Source: CAYMUL01 sp964393605
GTDB lineage: Bacteria > Bacteroidota > Ignavibacteria > Ignavibacteriales > Ignavibacteriaceae
Reading direction: 5' to 3'
Length of the DNA: 64,000 nucleotides
NCBI GenBank assembly: GCA_964393605.1
Contig: CAYMUL010000019.1
Span: 1-64,000 of the forward strand
A program made the position numbers and the translations under genes. Below the pieces are notes generated by a model. That model searched no databases. It saw only the letters and a list, made by a program, of their open reading frames with translations, and was not told the origin of the DNA. Shown one piece after another: positions 28,272 through 37,680 of this stretch. Numbering within the stretch: position 1 is the first letter of the stretch; each line of letters starts with the position of its first letter.

Positions 28272-29699
28272 ATGAATGAATCATCGCTTTCAAAACTTCG
28301 TTCAATCGTCGGCGCGTCGAATGTACTAACATCACTCGAAGATAGAATAAGTTATTCCTTCGATGGAACTCCACTTTTTGAAAAGAAACCGGAAGCGGTA
28401 GTGTTTCCACAAACTGTCGATCATATCTCTCAAATAATGAAACTTGCGAACAGCGAAAAATTTTCTGTTGTTCCGCGCGGCGCAGGAACAGGATTGAGCG
28501 GCGGTGCTATTCCCGTAGAAAATTCTGTTGTACTTGCAATGACAAGATGGAATAGAATTATTGAAATCGATAAAGCAAATCTCACTGCATTAGTCGAACC
28601 CGGAGTGGTAACAGCAGATTTTCAAAGGGAAGTTGAAAAACAGAATTTATTTTATCCTCCCGATCCCGGAAGTATGAGCGTATGCACATTGGGCGGAAAT
28701 GTTTCTGAAAATGCAGGCGGTTTGCGCGGTTTGAAATATGGTGTTACAAAAAATTATTTTCTCGGTGCTGAAGTTGTATTACCCGACGGAGAAATTCTTC
28801 ACACCGGCGGAAAGAATATGAAGGATGTCGCCGGTTATAACTTGAGGGATTTTTTAATTGGAAGCGAAGGGACGCTTGGCATCTTTACAAAACTGATGTT
28901 CCGGCTAATTCCAAAACCGAATTATTCGGTTACAATTCTTGCAGACTTTCCGAGATTGATCGACAGTGCAAAATCTGTTTCGGAAATTATAGCGAGACAA
29001 ATTGTTCCTGCAATGATCGAGTTCCTCGATAACACTACAATTAATTGCGTTGAAGATTACACGAAAATTGGTTTGAACAGAACTTGCGAAGCGATGCTTT
29101 TAATCGAGGTTGACGGCAGAGGTGCAATGGTTGACGAGGATGCAAACACTATCGGCGAAATATTAAAACGGAACGGCGCAACGCGAGTTGCAAAAGCTAC
29201 AAATATTGCTGACGCATTGAAATTGAAAACAGCACGACGAAGCGCATTCAGCGCGCTTGCGAGATTAAAACCTACTGCAATTCTTGAGGATGTAACTGTT
29301 CCTCGAAGCGAATTGCCTTTGATGATTGAGAAAGTAAAATATGCGGCTGAAAAATTTAATTTGACGATCGCAAATTTTGGACATGCAGGAGATGGTAATC
29401 TTCATCCGACTTGTTTGACCGACGAGCGAAATGCGGATGAAATTAAACGAGTACATTTTGCATTCGATTTAATTTTTAACGAAGCGATAAAACTCGGTGG
29501 CACTATTACCGGCGAGCATGGAACAGGATTGGCAAAGAAACCTTTTCTCGAAAGCATTGCAGGAATTCCCGGTGTTGAATTCATGAAAAAAATTAAAGTG
29601 GCAATCGATCCGAACGGCGTTTTGAATCCCGGGAAAATTTTTTCTATGTCTCCGCGTTGTGAAGGAAATTTATCTGTCGCAAACCTCAAGCATGAGTAG
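28272..29699 (+). CDS. glcD: FAD-linked oxidase, GlcD-type (glycolate/D-lactate oxidase family)
   Basis: FAD-containing subunit that oxidises a 2-hydroxy acid such as glycolate or D-lactate. The FAD-binding type 4 motif PRGAGTGLSGGAIPVEN (about 74-90), the block DPGSMSVCTLGGNVSENAGG and the C-terminal signature GHAGDGNLHPT and GEHGTGLAKK are all present. Length 475 is normal for GlcD. The Fe-S partner GlcF lies downstream, separated by one exported protein; no GlcE-like middle subunit is seen. Electrons would go to the Fe-S subunit and on to quinone. Substrate is inferred from the family, not shown. Confidence 0.9.
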   Translation: MNESSLSKLRSIVGASNVLTSLEDRISYSFDGTPLFEKKPEAVVFPQTVDHISQIMKLANSEKFSVVPRGAGTGLSGGAIPVENSVVLAMTRWNRIIEIDKANLTALVEPGVVTADFQREVEKQNLFYPPDPGSMSVCTLGGNVSENAGGLRGLKYGVTKNYFLGAEVVLPDGEILHTGGKNMKDVAGYNLRDFLIGSEGTLGIFTKLMFRLIPKPNYSVTILADFPRLIDSAKSVSEIIARQIVPAMIEFLDNTTINCVEDYTKIGLNRTCEAMLLIEVDGRGAMVDEDANTIGEILKRNGATRVAKATNIADALKLKTARRSAFSALARLKPTAILEDVTVPRSELPLMIEKVKYAAEKFNLTIANFGHAGDGNLHPTCLTDERNADEIKRVHFAFDLIFNEAIKLGGTITGEHGTGLAKKPFLESIAGIPGVEFMKKIKVAIDPNGVLNPGKIFSMSPRCEGNLSVANLKHE

Positions 29700-30307
29700 T
29701 GGAAGTGAAACAAGTCGCTCTTCTCGCTTTTGTAATTTTCGCTTTTCAAAATCTATATTCAAAAACCGATTCTACTTATTTTCAAATAAGGGATTCCATT
29801 CTCGCCTCATTTAATATTGAAGAAAAAATATTAACAGAAGATTTTCTTACCGCAAACTTGAGCGGAGAATTTGTCTCATTTCAACTTCCGAAAGAAATCA
29901 GCACTTGCCACAACCCGATTCTCAAAACTTTCCAAATCGAAAATAAATTTGACCGGAAAGAATTGGAACTTCTAAAACAAAAACCGGATGCAAACTTTAT
30001 AGATTCAGTAAATTTTCTAAACGACAACGACATCGTTTCAAATTTGTTTCATATAAAAATTTATGATAACGGCAAATTCATTGAGCTAAACAAGATTGGC
30101 ACGGACATCAACATCAATTTCCCGCTTGTCATCGAAAAAAATTATTTTGCGCTCAACAAATTAGTTATGAGCGAAAATCTTGAGTGCCGCGAGCGAATTG
30201 GTTTATATCTTCTCCATCTTTTTTATGAAGATGATTCGGAACGAAGTTCAACCACAATCATTTACAACAACGGGAAAACGGAAATCATTCACGACAATGA
30301 AAAATAA
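29699..30307 (+). CDS. Exported protein of unknown function between glcD and glcF
   Basis: A 202-residue protein with a signal-like start (a GTG at 29699 or 29705; VALLAFVIFAFQNLYSKTDS). After it comes KSDSTY-type and EEKILTEDF stretches with no motif I know. The acidic C-terminus (YEDDSERSSTTIIYNNG) overlaps the glcF start. It fills the place where a middle subunit might stand in a three-gene oxidase operon, but it has no FAD motif and does not look like GlcE. Function unassigned. Confidence 0.6.
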   Translation: MEVKQVALLAFVIFAFQNLYSKTDSTYFQIRDSILASFNIEEKILTEDFLTANLSGEFVSFQLPKEISTCHNPILKTFQIENKFDRKELELLKQKPDANFIDSVNFLNDNDIVSNLFHIKIYDNGKFIELNKIGTDININFPLVIEKNYFALNKLVMSENLECRERIGLYLLHLFYEDDSERSSTTIIYNNGKTEIIHDNEK

Positions 30308-31628
30308 AATCGCTCCAAAAGTTTATGATAAATTAGTCGGCGTTCTCCCCGATGATGATACGCTTTCGAAGTGCATTCATTGTGGAATGTGTTTAGCGGT
30401 TTGTCCGACATATGATTTAACCAAACTTGAGCGCTCTTCTCCGCGTGGAAGAATAAAATTGATAAAATCTGTTGCGCGCGGAGAACTTGCAATAACAGAA
30501 ACATTCGCGGAAGAAATGAATTTCTGCCTCGATTGTCAAGCGTGTGAAACTGCCTGCCCGGCTGGCGTGCAATACGGCAGAATGGTTGAAGCCGCTCGTG
30601 TTGAAGTTTCGAAAGCCGGATTTATTTCTCCGCTCGAAAGCCAGATCAAAAAAATATTTTTGAATAAAATATTAGCGAACAAAAAAAACTTGAAAAGATT
30701 TTCGAGGGCAATGTATCTTTACCAAAAAGGATTCATCTCAAAATTTTTTCAGAAGAGTGGAATACTAAAAATGCTCGGACCGGTTTTCAAGGAATTGGAA
30801 TTTCTTTCGCCGAGATTTTTTAAACAGTCGAGCGAAGAATTGATACCAAATATCGCAACACCAAAAAAGGAGATCAAACATAAAGTTACATTTTTAACGG
30901 GATGTTTGATGGATGTTTCTTTTCCGCAAGTCAATGTTGATACGGTAAATGTATTGTTAAATAATCATTGTCAGGTTATCACTCCAAAGAATCAAGTTTG
31001 CTGTGGTTCACTTCACGCACACAACGGAGAGATTGAAGTTGCAATTTCCCTCGCAAAAAAAAATATAGATGTATTCTCCGCTTTTGAGTACGATTATCTA
31101 ATTTCCAACTCCGCCGGATGCGGTGCTTTTATGAAAGAATATGGACACATCTTAAGTAGAGATCCCGAGTATGCCGAATCGGCAAAAACTTTCTCTGCAA
31201 AAGTCAAAGATCTATCGGAGTTTCTCGATTCAATCGGAATGAATGACAGTTTAGATTTTGCCGGTGAAGTAACCTATCACGATGCATGTCATCTCTGCCA
31301 TACACAAAAAATAACGCAGCCGCCGCGAAACATTCTCGGTAAAGTAAAGAATATGAAATTTGTTCCGCTCGAAGAATCGACGTGGTGTTGCGGCAGTGCA
31401 GGTATCTATAACATTTTACGGTACGATGACTCTATGAAATTTCTGGAAAGAAAAATGGCAAACATAAAAAAATCCGGTGCGAAGACGGTAGTTACTGCAA
31501 ATCCCGGTTGCCAACTTCAAATCCAATACGGCGCAAAGAAATTCAACACTCCGGTTGAAGTGATACATACATCCACTTTTTTAATGCGAAGCTATAACAA
31601 CTTCCGCAAGAAAACTTTTCTTAAATAA
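30297..31628 (+). CDS. glcF: Glycolate oxidase iron-sulfur subunit (GlcF-type)
   Basis: Fe-S partner of the GlcD-type oxidase, 443 residues from ATG 30297. Two [4Fe-4S] clusters are visible near the N-terminus (CIHCGMCLAVCPTYDL and CLDCQACETACPAGV), followed by two CCG-type domains with CCGSLHAHNGE and HDACHLCHTQK then WCCGSAG. The gene is open further upstream, but that extension runs into the previous gene and has no domain, so the ATG overlapping the previous stop by 11 bases is preferred. Together with GlcD it would pass electrons toward the quinone pool and thus to the complex III locus downstream, which is inference. Confidence 0.92.
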   Translation: MKNKIAPKVYDKLVGVLPDDDTLSKCIHCGMCLAVCPTYDLTKLERSSPRGRIKLIKSVARGELAITETFAEEMNFCLDCQACETACPAGVQYGRMVEAARVEVSKAGFISPLESQIKKIFLNKILANKKNLKRFSRAMYLYQKGFISKFFQKSGILKMLGPVFKELEFLSPRFFKQSSEELIPNIATPKKEIKHKVTFLTGCLMDVSFPQVNVDTVNVLLNNHCQVITPKNQVCCGSLHAHNGEIEVAISLAKKNIDVFSAFEYDYLISNSAGCGAFMKEYGHILSRDPEYAESAKTFSAKVKDLSEFLDSIGMNDSLDFAGEVTYHDACHLCHTQKITQPPRNILGKVKNMKFVPLEESTWCCGSAGIYNILRYDDSMKFLERKMANIKKSGAKTVVTANPGCQLQIQYGAKKFNTPVEVIHTSTFLMRSYNNFRKKTFLK

Positions 31629-32029
31629 CTCGACTTGCGCGAGTTTGCGTGTCGAAATTTATTTCCACCAAACAAAGAGGAACAGTGTAGAAAAGAGAGA
31701 ATTAGCAATTGATAATGAACGATTAGGTCGGGTTGGCGCTTTATTTTTTTTACACATCGAATTAGTCCTTTTCCGGAAACAAGGCTATCATCGTTCAATT
31801 TTTTTTTGAAAATTTTTCTTGACTTTAATTTTTAGATTGTCTAAAGTGAAATCAAGTAATTCGAATTTATTAATTAACTAATGGATAAACAATTTTTTAA
31901 CTAAAGATGAGAACAATATGGACGGCTTAATTTTACTCACCGCGAAATTTTACCTTAACGAAAAAATATTTATTTTTCACAAAGTGATGGATTTGCCATT
32001 AACCGCTTATCTGTTATGGTGGAAATGGA
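31629..32029. other. Intergenic region with weak hairpin, decayed terminator-like element and a possible promoter
   Basis: About 400 bases without a supported gene. A perfect 6-bp hairpin AACTCG/CGAGTT (31627-31645) sits right after the glcF stop. At 31708-31740 ATTGATAAT and GGTCGGGTTGGCGCT followed by a T-run resembles the terminator at 37162, but the 3' arm of the stem is lost. TTGACT (31819) and TAAAGT (31842) with a 17-base spacer is a weak sigma70-like pair before the next gene. Confidence 0.5.
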
Positions 32030-33385
32030 ATGAACAATATGAATATTAAACTGCTTTACAGAGTAAGTTTACTTTTTCTTTGCACTTGGATGTTGGCAAG
32101 TCTTTCGTGCAATAAGAACAACACTACCCAAGTTGAAACCGGCAGCATTACCTTAACCGTGGAAGATGCCTCGTGCATTGAAGCCTGGCTGAATATAAAA
32201 ATTAAAGAGATGACCCTCCCGCAGAGCTTTTCACTTTATGAAAATGACAGCTTAAAAACCAGCCTAATACTAACCAGCCCCGATACGACAATATTGACAG
32301 AAAACTTACTGCCGAAGAAAAGCTACAAATGGCAATTGCGCGGAGAGAAAGAAAAGAGCAACGAAGCAGCGGTTGTAACGATGGACACCACAAGCCACAA
32401 CTTTACGTGGCAGACATTTACCTTTGGGCAGCACAGCAGCAGCACTCTTTACGATGTAGCCATAATAAACGAAAACAACATTTGGGCGGTAGGTGAAATT
32501 TATATGAACGACTCGCTTGGCAACCCTGATCCAGCTTGTTACAATGCTGTACATTGGAATGGACAAAGCTGGGAATTAATTAAAACAGGCGGATATGGTG
32601 GTTATCCTAGAAGATCTGTTTTTGCTTTTTCAGAAAACGATGTTTGGTTTGATGGAGTTATAAAATGGGATGGAATTAAATATACAGTTCATAATAATGG
32701 TTGGCCCTTGTTACCAAATGGAGATGGTTGGATAATCAACAAAATGTGGGGTAGCAGTAGCAATGATTTGTATGCGGTTGGCAACGGCGGAAACATCGCG
32801 CATTGGGATGGCATCAGTTGGAAGAAGATAGAGAGCGGAACGGATGTTAACTTAAAAGATATTTATGGAACAATTGATGGAAGAGAAATTTGGACCTGTG
32901 GTTGGAGTAATTCAACAGGCAGGGTTTCGTTATTGAAAATTTATGCCGATAATATTGAATCGCTTTGGGATAGTCAAACAAACACAACATTAATTATTTA
33001 TAGAGGAACATTACTTAACAGTTTATTTGCAAATGGTAATGGCGAGTTTGTTCTAGTAGGAGGACAAGTATTAAGGCATTCTGCGTTTTATAAAAATCAA
33101 GTTAAGTTGGAATGGGTGAAAAATTTCAATGGCTCAAAAGTACTTGAACTTGGTAACTATGCTTATAAAATAAAGGGCAGTAATAAAAATAATATCATTG
33201 CTATTGGTGATGCTTCTATGATCTGGCATTTCAACGGAGCAACCTGGTTTAAGTATTCAGAACTGTATAATTTAGATAAAAGACTTTATGGCTTGGCAGT
33301 CACTGACAAAGTCACAGTAACGGTCGGTAAAAGATATTCCCCCGGAACTCTGGGTGGTGCTTTATTAATTGTAGGAAGGAGGTAA
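32030..33385 (+). CDS. Lipoprotein with propeller-like repeats
   Basis: A 451-residue exported lipoprotein: the signal peptide ends in a lipobox LASLSC at the cysteine near position 27, then CNKNNTTQ. The N-terminal part has a small beta domain; from about 125 on there are repeated units like FTFGQHSSSTLYDVAIINENNIWAVGE, FAFSENDVWFDGVIKWDG and WGSSSNDLYAVGNGGNIAHWDG, each containing W and a NDxxAVG pattern, which is a beta-propeller-type repeat. It is expected to sit on the outer membrane. Related proteins are often misnamed as glucosyltransferases; I see no enzyme motif. The gene carries AGGAGG at its own 3' end. Confidence 0.7.
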   Translation: MNNMNIKLLYRVSLLFLCTWMLASLSCNKNNTTQVETGSITLTVEDASCIEAWLNIKIKEMTLPQSFSLYENDSLKTSLILTSPDTTILTENLLPKKSYKWQLRGEKEKSNEAAVVTMDTTSHNFTWQTFTFGQHSSSTLYDVAIINENNIWAVGEIYMNDSLGNPDPACYNAVHWNGQSWELIKTGGYGGYPRRSVFAFSENDVWFDGVIKWDGIKYTVHNNGWPLLPNGDGWIINKMWGSSSNDLYAVGNGGNIAHWDGISWKKIESGTDVNLKDIYGTIDGREIWTCGWSNSTGRVSLLKIYADNIESLWDSQTNTTLIIYRGTLLNSLFANGNGEFVLVGGQVLRHSAFYKNQVKLEWVKNFNGSKVLELGNYAYKIKGSNKNNIIAIGDASMIWHFNGATWFKYSELYNLDKRLYGLAVTDKVTVTVGKRYSPGTLGGALLIVGRR

Positions 33386-33389
33386 TTTA

Positions 33390-33422
33390 ATGAATGAAAT
33401 TCCACCAGACTATCATATATAA
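33390..33422 (+). other. Ten-codon ORF with perfect Shine-Dalgarno, likely gene remnant
   Basis: AGGAAGGAGGT ends six bases before an ATG whose frame gives MNEIPPDYHI and then TAA. Beyond the stop the same frame reads 18 more codons (LSYRANIVTNKQTNGYRM) before a TAG. It looks like the decayed start of a downstream gene rather than a functional peptide. An inverted repeat AACAAACAAA/TTTGTTTGTT spans 33454-33511. Confidence 0.35.
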
Positions 33423-33556
33423 CTGAGTTATAGAGCAAACATAGTTACCAATAAACAAACAAATGGGTATCGTATGTAGCTCCAAAGGTAAGTAACACCT
33501 TTTTGTTTGTTGTGTAAACTTAAAACATTTTTTAACCAAAAATAAAGGAAATCAAA

Positions 33557-35182
33557 ATGAAAAATTTTAATAAAATATTTATTGTTGTTTTTGTGTCTCT
33601 TTTTATCTATTCATCAGAATTAAATGCTCAAATCTGCAGAGTGTTAGATAATCCTGCTTTTCCAACAGTTCCAAATAGCACATTTGGTGATCCGAACCAA
33701 CTATTGTTATATGAACCGACCGTAGTTCGTACAATTTATGTTGCAGTTCATGTAGTCCGTTCTAGCGCTGGAACCAGTGGAATATCTTCAAATGATATCG
33801 CAACATCAATCCAACAATTAAATACAGCATATACAGATGTAATGATTCAATTTGTACATAATCAAACTGATTATATAGATAATGATACTTATGTTGAACT
33901 TACAGAATCCGAATACTTCACATTAAAAACAATTAATAACGTCAGCAATAAAATTAATGTTTATTTCGTACCTTCTGCTACTGGATTTACTGGAATATCA
34001 AATTATGTGACGAATAGCTGTGCGGTGACTAATGCAGCGGCAATTAATGGAAGTACTTTAGCTCACGAAGTTGGACACGAATTTTATCTATATCATACGC
34101 ACGGTACTGGTATTCAAGAACTAGTTAATCAGACAAATTGCCTTACAGCGGGTGATTATTTATGCGATACACCTGCAGAACCATATAATAATGGTAACGG
34201 TATTAAAGATTATGTTTTTACAAATACTTGTGGTTATTTTGGAACATTCAGAGATGCAAATAATCAATTATATACACCTGATACTCATAATTTTATGGGC
34301 TATTCGGTACCATCTTGCAGAACACATTTTAGTCCACTTCAAATTCAGAAAATAAATCAAACATTAGTTACGTATATGTCCTATTTATTAAATACGTTAG
34401 TTCCACTTGCTAATAAGATTGAAGGAAATATTATTACTAATGTTCCAAATGTAAGAACAAGTACTCTTACCGTAGTTGGAGTAACAACTGTAAATTCAGG
34501 TACATCTGTAAATTTACTTGATGGCAATAGCTATGATATAAAAACAAACCAGGAAAGATTTTCATCTTATTCTACTCATGGCAATATAAAGCATAACAAG
34601 TGGAATGAAAATGCCTCTGAATTTAAACTACTTCAAAATTATATTATTGAAAGAACGTCTTCGCCTTTTCGTGATGCAAACTTTGTGTCCATGAATTATT
34701 CTAAAATCCAAGCAGAGTTGGAAGGAATAATTTTGCCCAATTTAGGTGCATTTAATTTTAATGATCCATGGTATATTAAAAGCGATTTAACACAACCGGG
34801 AAATTATTGGATCCCATGTCTATCATCTTATGAGCCAAATGGAAAACATGGAGCAACCGAAAAAGGCGTCTTCTTAAATCAAGGTTATGATCCACAGACT
34901 CAAACTTGGACACCACCCTATTACTCCGTCAAAGCAGAATCGCCGCAGGAGGTAACAATAAACAATAGAACGCATAATTTCTATTTCCAAAACTGGGATT
35001 ATGAGCCAAGTAAAATTGGTTTACAATATCCCAACGCATTAGAAACCGGAGTGGTGTTCAAAGATGCAAATGCAATTTTATCTGCCAACATGAAAGGCAC
35101 GCAGCTTTCCAACCATGTAAACGCATTCGAGAATAGCAATTCAAAAAATATTGTGAAAACCGATAACGGTTATTTACATTGA
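33557..35182 (+). CDS. M43-type metalloprotease, N-terminal fragment of a split gene
   Basis: N-terminal 541 residues of an exported metalloprotease. Signal peptide (MKNFNKIFIVVFVSLFIYS, cleaved after NAQ). The zinc motif HEVGHEFYLYH (His170, Glu171, His174, His180) and a Met-turn at NFMGYS (Met247) mark a pappalysin/M43-like catalytic domain, about residues 60-270. The tail (about 280-541) has no recognised domain. It ends at TGA 35180-35182, and the frame resumes straight after with the sequence of the next entry, which supplies the missing sorting domain. The zinc domain is thus complete but the protein lacks its surface-attachment end. Confidence 0.82.
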   Translation: MKNFNKIFIVVFVSLFIYSSELNAQICRVLDNPAFPTVPNSTFGDPNQLLLYEPTVVRTIYVAVHVVRSSAGTSGISSNDIATSIQQLNTAYTDVMIQFVHNQTDYIDNDTYVELTESEYFTLKTINNVSNKINVYFVPSATGFTGISNYVTNSCAVTNAAAINGSTLAHEVGHEFYLYHTHGTGIQELVNQTNCLTAGDYLCDTPAEPYNNGNGIKDYVFTNTCGYFGTFRDANNQLYTPDTHNFMGYSVPSCRTHFSPLQIQKINQTLVTYMSYLLNTLVPLANKIEGNIITNVPNVRTSTLTVVGVTTVNSGTSVNLLDGNSYDIKTNQERFSSYSTHGNIKHNKWNENASEFKLLQNYIIERTSSPFRDANFVSMNYSKIQAELEGIILPNLGAFNFNDPWYIKSDLTQPGNYWIPCLSSYEPNGKHGATEKGVFLNQGYDPQTQTWTPPYYSVKAESPQEVTINNRTHNFYFQNWDYEPSKIGLQYPNALETGVVFKDANAILSANMKGTQLSNHVNAFENSNSKNIVKTDNGYLH

Positions 35183-35194
35183 ATTTATGAAAGC

Positions 35195-37108
35195 ATGGGA
35201 AAAATATTTTATGAGTACTCATCCGATAACGGCGTAACATGGGATTTCTTAGACCTTTACAATCCAATAATCGGCACAAAGCCATCGATAGAATATATCC
35301 GCGATTTTGTATTTGTTTCATTCATAACTCCAACAAATAATATTCAGGTGAATTTATATTGGAAGGAGACCAATGAAAAACCAAAATTTGAATACTCGAT
35401 ATTAGTATATGAAAACAATCCGACTCCGGCTGTCGATATAAATTCAACACCGGTTTTAGCTGTGCATGAGAGTGAGATATTTACAGTTGTTTGGAAAGAA
35501 TTGAATGGTAATGATAACAAACTATACTGCCGTCAGGGTTATATCTTCTATGGTTGGAATGGATCATTTTTGCTCTGGAATTCACCTTCAACAACAAAAA
35601 CTGCGATCAACGCATCGACAACCAATTCGGTTAATCCCGCAATTTCAGCATTAAAAACTAATGATTCCAGATATCCGCGTCGCTTTGATTTGGTATGGCA
35701 GGAAAACAGCGGCGCAAACTCTGCAATAAAATATTGTGAAATAATTTCAGATGAACCGATAACTTTTTCGGCATGTACAACTTTATCGGCGCTTTCGGGG
35801 CATCCCAAAAACTTCAAGCCCTCGATAACTACAATAACAAATTTCGACACACAAAATCCTATCGTTTCGGCAAGAGTGTGCTGGATTGGTGAACGTGAAA
35901 TCTATGAAGAGGAAAGATTTGAAAAAACCGGTTCAATGAATAAAATACAAAACCAAACAACGGAGAAAAGAGTTATTTTCACCGCTACCGATTATCTAAA
36001 TCATTATTGGAACTTCAGCGAGGAAGTAACGAGTGTACAAATTAATAAATTCAATAACGATTACTCAACCCTGAATAGATACACAATAGGTTGGGGCAGA
36101 GGAAACGTACTTCCTTTTCAATATACGGATAATCGCACACTCTCAAATCTCGTTGAATTAAATATTGGCGGAGAGGATGTTCAAGTTGTGAACGGAGTAG
36201 CGCCCGACGTTACCACGATGAATGCTTTTGCTTTCAATAACCAGAATTTTCCCTACTATATGCGAACACAGCAAATTTATAATTCTACTAATAAAGAAAG
36301 CAATCTTTCGATTTCCAGCGGCAGAGAAGGTGTCGTTCAGAAAGATTCCGCACAATTTTATTTTACAATTGGAGATTTAAAACTGAATTCTGAAAAGGTA
36401 GAATTCATAGAAATTCCACAAACTGTTGAAATAGATTCTTTATCCAAGCTAAATTATTATTTAGTTAGTGAATCATTTGCAGTCTCAGATAATTCAACTC
36501 TATCCTATAGTGTGCTTTACGGATTAGTAGATTCAGCTTCGGCATCAACTATATTGGGTGGAAGCGGTTATGTGAATTTTAAGGTGGAATTATTTGATGC
36601 GGTAACAAATCAAGTTATAGGGATATATGATGACATCTCGTACAATGCAACAAACTTATTTCAATATAATAACATGTCCTACCATGTAAATATGAATGGA
36701 ATAGGTAATCGTGAGGTAAAGCTTCGGTTAGTTGTTGATGCGAATATCAATCCAATGTATTCAGTATCGGAGAAGTATTCTTCGAATGAAATTCTTCCGA
36801 AGCGAAGATTCGTAGAAATTCAATTCCAGGGCAAACTCGGCGTAACGGAGTACGCGCTCGAACAGAATTATCCAAATCCCTTTAATCCGGTAACAACAAT
36901 TCGTTACCAAATACCAAAAGCCGGACGCGTAACATTAAAAGTGTACGACATTCTCGGGAAGGAAATAGCAACACTCGTCAACGAAGAAAAAGAAACGGGA
37001 AGATATACCGCAAACTTTGATGCGAGCAAACTATCAAGCGGAGTCTATCTGTATGAACTCGTAGCCAATGATTACCGCGCGGTGAAGAAACTAATGACGA
37101 TAAAGTAA
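35195..37108 (+). CDS. C-terminal fragment of the split exported protease, with type IX sorting domain
   Basis: 637 residues in the same frame as the preceding ORF, which ends 12 bases upstream at TGA. The first codons (MGKIFYEYSSDNGVTWD) have the look of an interior BNR-type segment, and no signal peptide is present, so it could not be exported as an independent protein. The middle is beta-rich; the last 80 residues are a canonical type A sorting domain (LEQNYPNPFNPVTTIRYQIP, ending KKLMTIK). Taken with the upstream ORF it would make one protein of about 1183 codons. A single C-to-T change in CGA would produce the internal TGA. Confidence 0.78.
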   Translation: MGKIFYEYSSDNGVTWDFLDLYNPIIGTKPSIEYIRDFVFVSFITPTNNIQVNLYWKETNEKPKFEYSILVYENNPTPAVDINSTPVLAVHESEIFTVVWKELNGNDNKLYCRQGYIFYGWNGSFLLWNSPSTTKTAINASTTNSVNPAISALKTNDSRYPRRFDLVWQENSGANSAIKYCEIISDEPITFSACTTLSALSGHPKNFKPSITTITNFDTQNPIVSARVCWIGEREIYEEERFEKTGSMNKIQNQTTEKRVIFTATDYLNHYWNFSEEVTSVQINKFNNDYSTLNRYTIGWGRGNVLPFQYTDNRTLSNLVELNIGGEDVQVVNGVAPDVTTMNAFAFNNQNFPYYMRTQQIYNSTNKESNLSISSGREGVVQKDSAQFYFTIGDLKLNSEKVEFIEIPQTVEIDSLSKLNYYLVSESFAVSDNSTLSYSVLYGLVDSASASTILGGSGYVNFKVELFDAVTNQVIGIYDDISYNATNLFQYNNMSYHVNMNGIGNREVKLRLVVDANINPMYSVSEKYSSNEILPKRRFVEIQFQGKLGVTEYALEQNYPNPFNPVTTIRYQIPKAGRVTLKVYDILGKEIATLVNEEKETGRYTANFDASKLSSGVYLYELVANDYRAVKKLMTIK

Positions 37109-37160
37109 ATGGAGAATTGATAATTGAGAATGGAGAATTGAGAATGGAGAATTGATAATT
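37109..37160 (+). repeat. Short direct repeats after the split-protease gene
   Basis: Three copies of ATGGAGAATTGA begin at 37109, 37130 and 37144, interleaved with ATAATT and GAGA. It is a small A/G-rich tandem array of the kind often found next to terminators in this group. Confidence 0.8.
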
Positions 37161-37161
37161 G

Positions 37162-37187
37162 GGTCGAGCTGGCGCTCGACCTTTTTT
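37162..37187 (+). terminator. Rho-independent terminator
   Basis: GGTCGAG and CTCGACC form a 7-bp stem around a six-base loop, followed by TTTTTT. It ends the transcript of the split protease gene. Confidence 0.88.
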
Positions 37188-37680
37188 ATTTCGTAGAACA
37201 GACTTCAGTCTGTTAACCATAATACGCCGGCTAATTGCCGCAGCGAACGGCGGCACATTTTGGTTATCCGTGCAAATCAGTCTAATCAGCGTCGTCAGTG
37301 TTCCATTTATACACTTACGCTTACTCCGCTTTTGGCGGATACGCTTACGCTTATTCTTGCTCTGCCTTGCAAAATATTCTGTATCAAAAATAAATCACGA
37401 ACAATCCAGACAATCGCCATACGGTTATCATTTTTTTCGTTACGCGAGTTAAATAAAAGGTTGGAGTGAAGCTTTAAATAAAATTAAACTTAATCCTATA
37501 AATTTCTTTTGTTTTAATTCTTGGTTTTATAGATTTGCTCACGATTTTTAAAAAATTCTAACACAAAAAAGGACAATAATTTAGTTTTGAATTGCTACTT
37601 ATCTGGGAAGAGTCGGCACATACCATTTTTGATCGTCCATATTTTAAAACCATTTAAATATTCAACTTGTACGAGGGTTA
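37188..37680. other. Intergenic region of nested palindromes, no gene seen
   Basis: About 490 bases before actA. ACAGACT-TC-AGTCTGT is a perfect 7-bp inverted repeat (37198-37213). An imperfect long palindrome follows (TAACCA...GCCG...CGGC...TGGTTA, about 37217-37266). Further on are CTTACG hexamers around a TCCGC/GCGGA stem. Codon-like frames here are in these repeats and are not taken as genes. Any actA promoter should lie in 37480-37660. Confidence 0.55.

Noticed and set aside
30180..30296. Upstream extension of glcF
   Set aside because: It lies in the exported protein gene and carries no Fe-S or other motif.
31918..32049. 43-codon frame before the propeller lipoprotein
   Set aside because: No Shine-Dalgarno and no recognised family, and it overlaps the next gene; chance ORF is likely.
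35180..35182. TGA as selenocysteine or reassigned codon
   Set aside because: No obvious SECIS-like stem was seen after it, and TGA is a normal stop in other genes of the window; a CGA to TGA mutation is simpler.
37159..37469. Frames of about 70-100 codons downstream of the terminator
   Set aside because: They run through palindromes and hexamer repeats and have no start signal or domain.
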